A stretch of DNA of 9,064 nucleotides. Source: CAZGSG01 sp964528095. Lineage in GTDB: Bacteria > Bacteroidota > Bacteroidia > Chitinophagales > Chitinophagaceae. How positions within the stretch are numbered: position 1 is the first letter of the stretch; the number at the start of each line of letters is the position of its first letter. Both the position numbers and the translations under genes were made by a program. Where the stretch lies: contig CAZGSG010000240.1 of NCBI GenBank assembly GCA_964528095.1, forward strand, positions 1 to 9,064, read 5' to 3'. Positions 6,272-9,064 of this stretch are shown here, piece after piece. The notes under the pieces are model-generated. The model was not told the origin of the DNA and ran no database searches. It saw only the letters and a program-made list of their open reading frames with translations.

Positions 6272-7237
6272 ATGTTTTTAACGAAGATCAAGTCCGGCCA
6301 ATCCGGAATTTTACTTTATGGTGTTACGCCTCCAAAATCAGAAACAAGCGAAGAAAAAATTGCTGAGATCGCTAAAAAGACGGTTGCAAGACTAATTCCA
6401 CTCGATTTCGACGCACTGGTTGTCTATGATGTACAGGATGAATCTGCCCGCACTTCGGAGGAAAGACCGTTCCCTTTTCTGAAAGCGCTGGACCCCTTCC
6501 TCTTCGCGAATACCTATCTGCAGGAGCTGGAAACTCCCAAAATCATCTATCGCCCTGCCGGTAAATTTTCAAAAGAAGAACTATCAGATTGGCTGGATGC
6601 CCTTCATAAGACCAATTTTTATCCCGTTTTTGTAGGAGTACCGTCGCCGGATTTTCCTGTTAAAACGAGTTTGCCCGAAGCCTATAAGATCTGGAGTAAA
6701 AATGAAAGTCATTCAGTAATAGGCGCTGTTACCATTCCCGAAAGACATGAAATCCTTAAGGATGAAGATCGACGTATACTTGACAAGATTGGCTGCGGGG
6801 TTTCTTATTTCATTTCACAATGTGTTTTTAATGTGGCTTACGCAAGGCAACTGATAGAAGACCTTTCCAGTACCTGTAAAAAAGAAAATATACCTTTCCC
6901 GACCATTATTTTTACCATAGCCGCCTGTGGCTCTTTAAGAACGCTGCATTTTATGGAATGGCTGGGTATTCATATACCGGATGATATGAAGGAAGAATTG
7001 AGGAATTCAGACAATATTCTTCAAAAGTCGGTCACTGTTTGTCTTGACATTGCATCGGAACTTACTGCCTTTTGTGCAGAAAGGTCAATTCCTTTTGGAT
7101 TCAATATTGAAAGTGTGGCGATCAGAAAAGAGGAAATTGAAGCATCGATCTACATGATGAATGAGATTGCAGAGATGCTGGATAAAAAAGGAATCCGGAA
7201 GAGGAAGCTTATGTCCGTAGCTGACAACGCCCGTTAA
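6272..7237 (+). CDS. Methylenetetrahydrofolate reductase-like TIM-barrel protein, non-canonical
   Basis: This 321-residue protein lines up along its length with the MTHFR barrel: LLYGVTPPK (14-22) with the FEFFPPK strand, VTIPERHE (153-160) with the YPEVHPEA segment, SYFISQ with Gln183 corresponding to the conserved Gln of ITQ, TIAACGSLRTLHF (215-227) and LGIHIPDDM (231-239) with the GILPVSN and VRIPAWM stretches, and a C-terminal FGFNIESVAIRKEEIEAS (276-292). Gly17 stands where catalytic Glu28 of E. coli MTHFR would be, and VFVGVPSPD (119-127) replaces the LRGD loop with its Asp120. From memory, a wide family of similar proteins shares GxTPPK, ERPFPF, PERH, CGSLKTL and FGFNxESVxIRKxEIEAS, so these changes are probably conserved rather than damage. 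The frame extends to a TTG at 6266, but the ATG at 6272 is preferred. It transcribes away from the reductase. Reaction and cofactor are unproven. Confidence 0.75.
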   Translation: MFLTKIKSGQSGILLYGVTPPKSETSEEKIAEIAKKTVARLIPLDFDALVVYDVQDESARTSEERPFPFLKALDPFLFANTYLQELETPKIIYRPAGKFSKEELSDWLDALHKTNFYPVFVGVPSPDFPVKTSLPEAYKIWSKNESHSVIGAVTIPERHEILKDEDRRILDKIGCGVSYFISQCVFNVAYARQLIEDLSSTCKKENIPFPTIIFTIAACGSLRTLHFMEWLGIHIPDDMKEELRNSDNILQKSVTVCLDIASELTAFCAERSIPFGFNIESVAIRKEEIEASIYMMNEIAEMLDKKGIRKRKLMSVADNAR

Positions 7238-7380
7238 TTTCCTGCTTTTGTTTTACCATTTGCTTAATTATTAGTCCCAATAACCGGGGCCTGAGCTTGG
7301 CATGCGGATGTTGAAGCGCGGAGTACTTCGTAAAAATAAATTGCCTGTTTCATAGCGGAATAGGATCGCCTTCAAACTTT

Positions 7381-7411
7381 TTTATCATAAATAAATAAAG
7401 TTGTAACTTTT
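7381..7411 (+). promoter_or_regulatory. Candidate Bacteroidota-type promoter for the TPR gene
   Basis: TTTA (7381-7384) is followed after exactly 19 bases by TAACTTTT (7404-7411), close to the Bacteroidota consensus TTTG-N19-TAnnTTTG. Transcription would start near 7417, leaving a short leader of about 16 bases before the ATG at 7433. The spacer is A/T rich. The last bases of each box deviate from consensus. Confidence 0.4.
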
Positions 7412-7432
7412 GGCCAACCAACTCTTTCCGCT

Positions 7433-9064
7433 ATGAATTTTAAACTGCTGATGGCACTACCTGCCTTTGCTATCGTGCTATTGCTTGCACATTTCACAGA
7501 AAAACAACGTATCAAATTTATACATGAAGAAGCGCGGATGGCACGGGCTAAAACCATTGTCCGATGTAGCCCTGACTGGAACGAGATAAAAGAATGGATA
7601 GGCGAAACGGATATCCCGCTATTACCGGGTGTAGGTACTTATCAATGGAAGATCAATACGGCCAGCGACAGCGCTCAATTCTATTTCAACCAGGGCATCA
7701 GCACTTACTACGGCTTCCACATTATTGAGGCGATGGCGTCTTTCAAAAAAGCGGCAGGGTTCGACAGTTCATCTGCCATGATACAATGGGCACAGGCATT
7801 AACATATGGCCCCAATATCAATGATCTCGGGTACACGGCTTCACCGGATGCGTTACTCGCCGTTAACAAGGCCATATCATTATCTGGCAATGCTACAAAA
7901 AAAGAAAAATTGCTGATCGAAGCCCAGCAGGTACGCTATTCCACAGATCCTGGCCTGGCGCGGTCTGAATTAAATCAACGGTACGCGGACAAGATGAAAG
8001 AGGCTTACCAGAAATTTCCAGGCGATGCGGACATCGCCGTTTTGTATGTCGATGCGCTGATGCTGCAACACCCCTGGGAGTTATGGAATCCTGACGGTAC
8101 CCCTAAAGCATGGACACCACTTATCGAAAATGTCCTGGAGAAAGTATTGGTCACGAACCCGGACCACCTGGGTGCCAATCACTATTATATTCATGTCATG
8201 GAGCCATCACCTTTTGCGGATAAAGCAACTAAAAGTGCGGACCGCCTGGGTAAGCTGGCGCCGGGGCTGTCGCACCTTGTGCATATGCCTTCGCATATCT
8301 ATTTGCGCACGGGTGAATACAGCAAGGGCGTGGAAGCGAATGTGCGGGCGGTTAACAGTTATGAGCGGGCGATACCCTTGTACGCGCCGGTAACCGGCAA
8401 CGATTTCCTGTATATCATTCATAACAGGCACATGCAGGCCAATAGCGCGATGATGCAAGGGAATAAGGCCCTTGCGATACAGGCAGCTAAAGAAACGGTC
8501 GCCAGCATTAATCCCAGTTACCTGGAAGCTCCCGGCGCGATGGGCAATACGGTGCAATACATTCATATGACGCCGGTATTAGTCGGTATCCGTTTTGGAC
8601 AATGGGCCGACCTGCTTTCTATGCCTCATCCTGCTCCATCACTGACCTACGCGAATATCTTATATCGTTTAGGCAGGGGTATGGCAATGGTGAACGGTCA
8701 AAAACTACAGGACGCCGCGATCGAACTCGATAGTTTACATGAGTTGATGAAGGATACTGTATTGCTGATGCCCATGACACCATTTTCCGCGGCTATGGAC
8801 GGTGCGATAATTGCAGAAAACCTGCTGGCTGGCAGCATCGCCCTGGCCGGTAACCGGCAGGACGAAGCGATTGAAAAATTTAAAAAGGCTGTAACGGTGG
8901 AAGAGAATATGGTTTACAATGAACCACGTGACTGGTTATTAAATCCCAAACACTATTTAGGAAATGCTTATTTAAAGGCAGGAAAATGGGAAGCGGCCAA
9001 AGCGGTCTTTGAAAAAGATCTGCTCAATAACAAAGAGAATGGCTGGGCGCTGATAGGTTTGTAT
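7433..9064 (+). CDS. Membrane-anchored tetratricopeptide-repeat protein, 3' end cut by the window
   Basis: The frame runs 544 codons from the ATG at 7433 to the edge without a stop. An N-terminal hydrophobic stretch (LLMALPAFAIVLLLAH, 5-20) acts as a signal peptide or anchor, putting the rest outside the inner membrane. Helical repeats follow: FYFNQGISTYYGFHIIEAMA and MIQWAQALTYGPNIN near residues 84-125, and at the end EAIEKFKKAVTVEEN and YLGNAYLKAGKWEAAKAVFE, classic TPR helices. The middle carries conserved-looking His clusters: HYYIHVMEPS (250-259), HLVHMPSHIY (281-290) and HNRHM (330-334). I recall this HYYIH/HLVHMPSHIY pattern from a widespread TPR family of about 550-600 residues whose role is unknown. 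By that family's ending (EDLxxNxxNGWxLxGL) perhaps 15-30 residues are missing. The His groups could bind a metal, but that is inference. Confidence 0.85.
   Translation, partial: MNFKLLMALPAFAIVLLLAHFTEKQRIKFIHEEARMARAKTIVRCSPDWNEIKEWIGETDIPLLPGVGTYQWKINTASDSAQFYFNQGISTYYGFHIIEAMASFKKAAGFDSSSAMIQWAQALTYGPNINDLGYTASPDALLAVNKAISLSGNATKKEKLLIEAQQVRYSTDPGLARSELNQRYADKMKEAYQKFPGDADIAVLYVDALMLQHPWELWNPDGTPKAWTPLIENVLEKVLVTNPDHLGANHYYIHVMEPSPFADKATKSADRLGKLAPGLSHLVHMPSHIYLRTGEYSKGVEANVRAVNSYERAIPLYAPVTGNDFLYIIHNRHMQANSAMMQGNKALAIQAAKETVASINPSYLEAPGAMGNTVQYIHMTPVLVGIRFGQWADLLSMPHPAPSLTYANILYRLGRGMAMVNGQKLQDAAIELDSLHELMKDTVLLMPMTPFSAAMDGAIIAENLLAGSIALAGNRQDEAIEKFKKAVTVEENMVYNEPRDWLLNPKHYLGNAYLKAGKWEAAKAVFEKDLLNNKENGWALIGLY

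Noticed and set aside
8207..8566. Minus-strand 119-codon frame and plus-strand 8130-8393 frame
   Set aside because: Both lie inside the well-supported TPR gene in other frames and are rich in Arg, His and Cys as expected for shadows.

Overview
The window looks like a stretch of a Bacteroidota chromosome, most likely from a Chitinophaga/Chitinophagaceae-type genome. The reasons are a TonB-dependent receptor of the type with an N-terminal carboxypeptidase-regulatory-like domain and an 'outer membrane beta-barrel family' C-terminus, a Bacteroidota-style AraC regulator, A-rich leaders with little Shine-Dalgarno sequence, and one promoter candidate fitting the Bacteroidota -33/-7 pattern. No rRNA, tRNA, CRISPR array, complete insertion sequence or replication origin is visible.

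Layout from left to right. Positions 1-212 (minus) hold the start of an unrecognised gene cut by the window edge, directly preceded by what looks like the C-terminal tail of a decayed secreted toxin or Rhs-type protein. Positions 213-523 hold no convincing gene. A complete small DUF1801 protein lies at 524-934 (+). The gap 935-1252 holds a protein-like fragment resembling the start of a RelE/HigB-type toxin. A full-length TonB-dependent outer-membrane receptor follows at 1253-3700 (+). Converging on it from the right are an AraC-family regulator (3892-4809, -) and, upstream of that on the same strand, an aldo/keto reductase (4900-5889, -). The 90-base gap between those two shows no terminator, so they may be one transcript ending at a candidate terminator at 3854-3887. 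A 382-base divergent gap (5890-6271), unusually rich in short repeats and palindromes, separates the reductase from a divergent methylenetetrahydrofolate-reductase-like protein (6272-7237, +). The last gene, a membrane-anchored TPR protein (7433-9064, +), runs off the right edge and probably lacks only its last few codons.

The genes do not form one recognisable pathway. The best supported functional unit is the reductase plus AraC regulator, a common arrangement in which the regulator may control a small oxidoreductase. I did not find a convincing new defence or mobile system. The most interesting signals are the MTHFR-like protein lacking the residues aligned with the canonical catalytic Glu and Asp, the aldo/keto reductase lacking the usual catalytic His, two toxin-like gene remnants at the left, and the repeat-rich divergent intergenic region. 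Family assignments come from recalled motifs, not from database searches.
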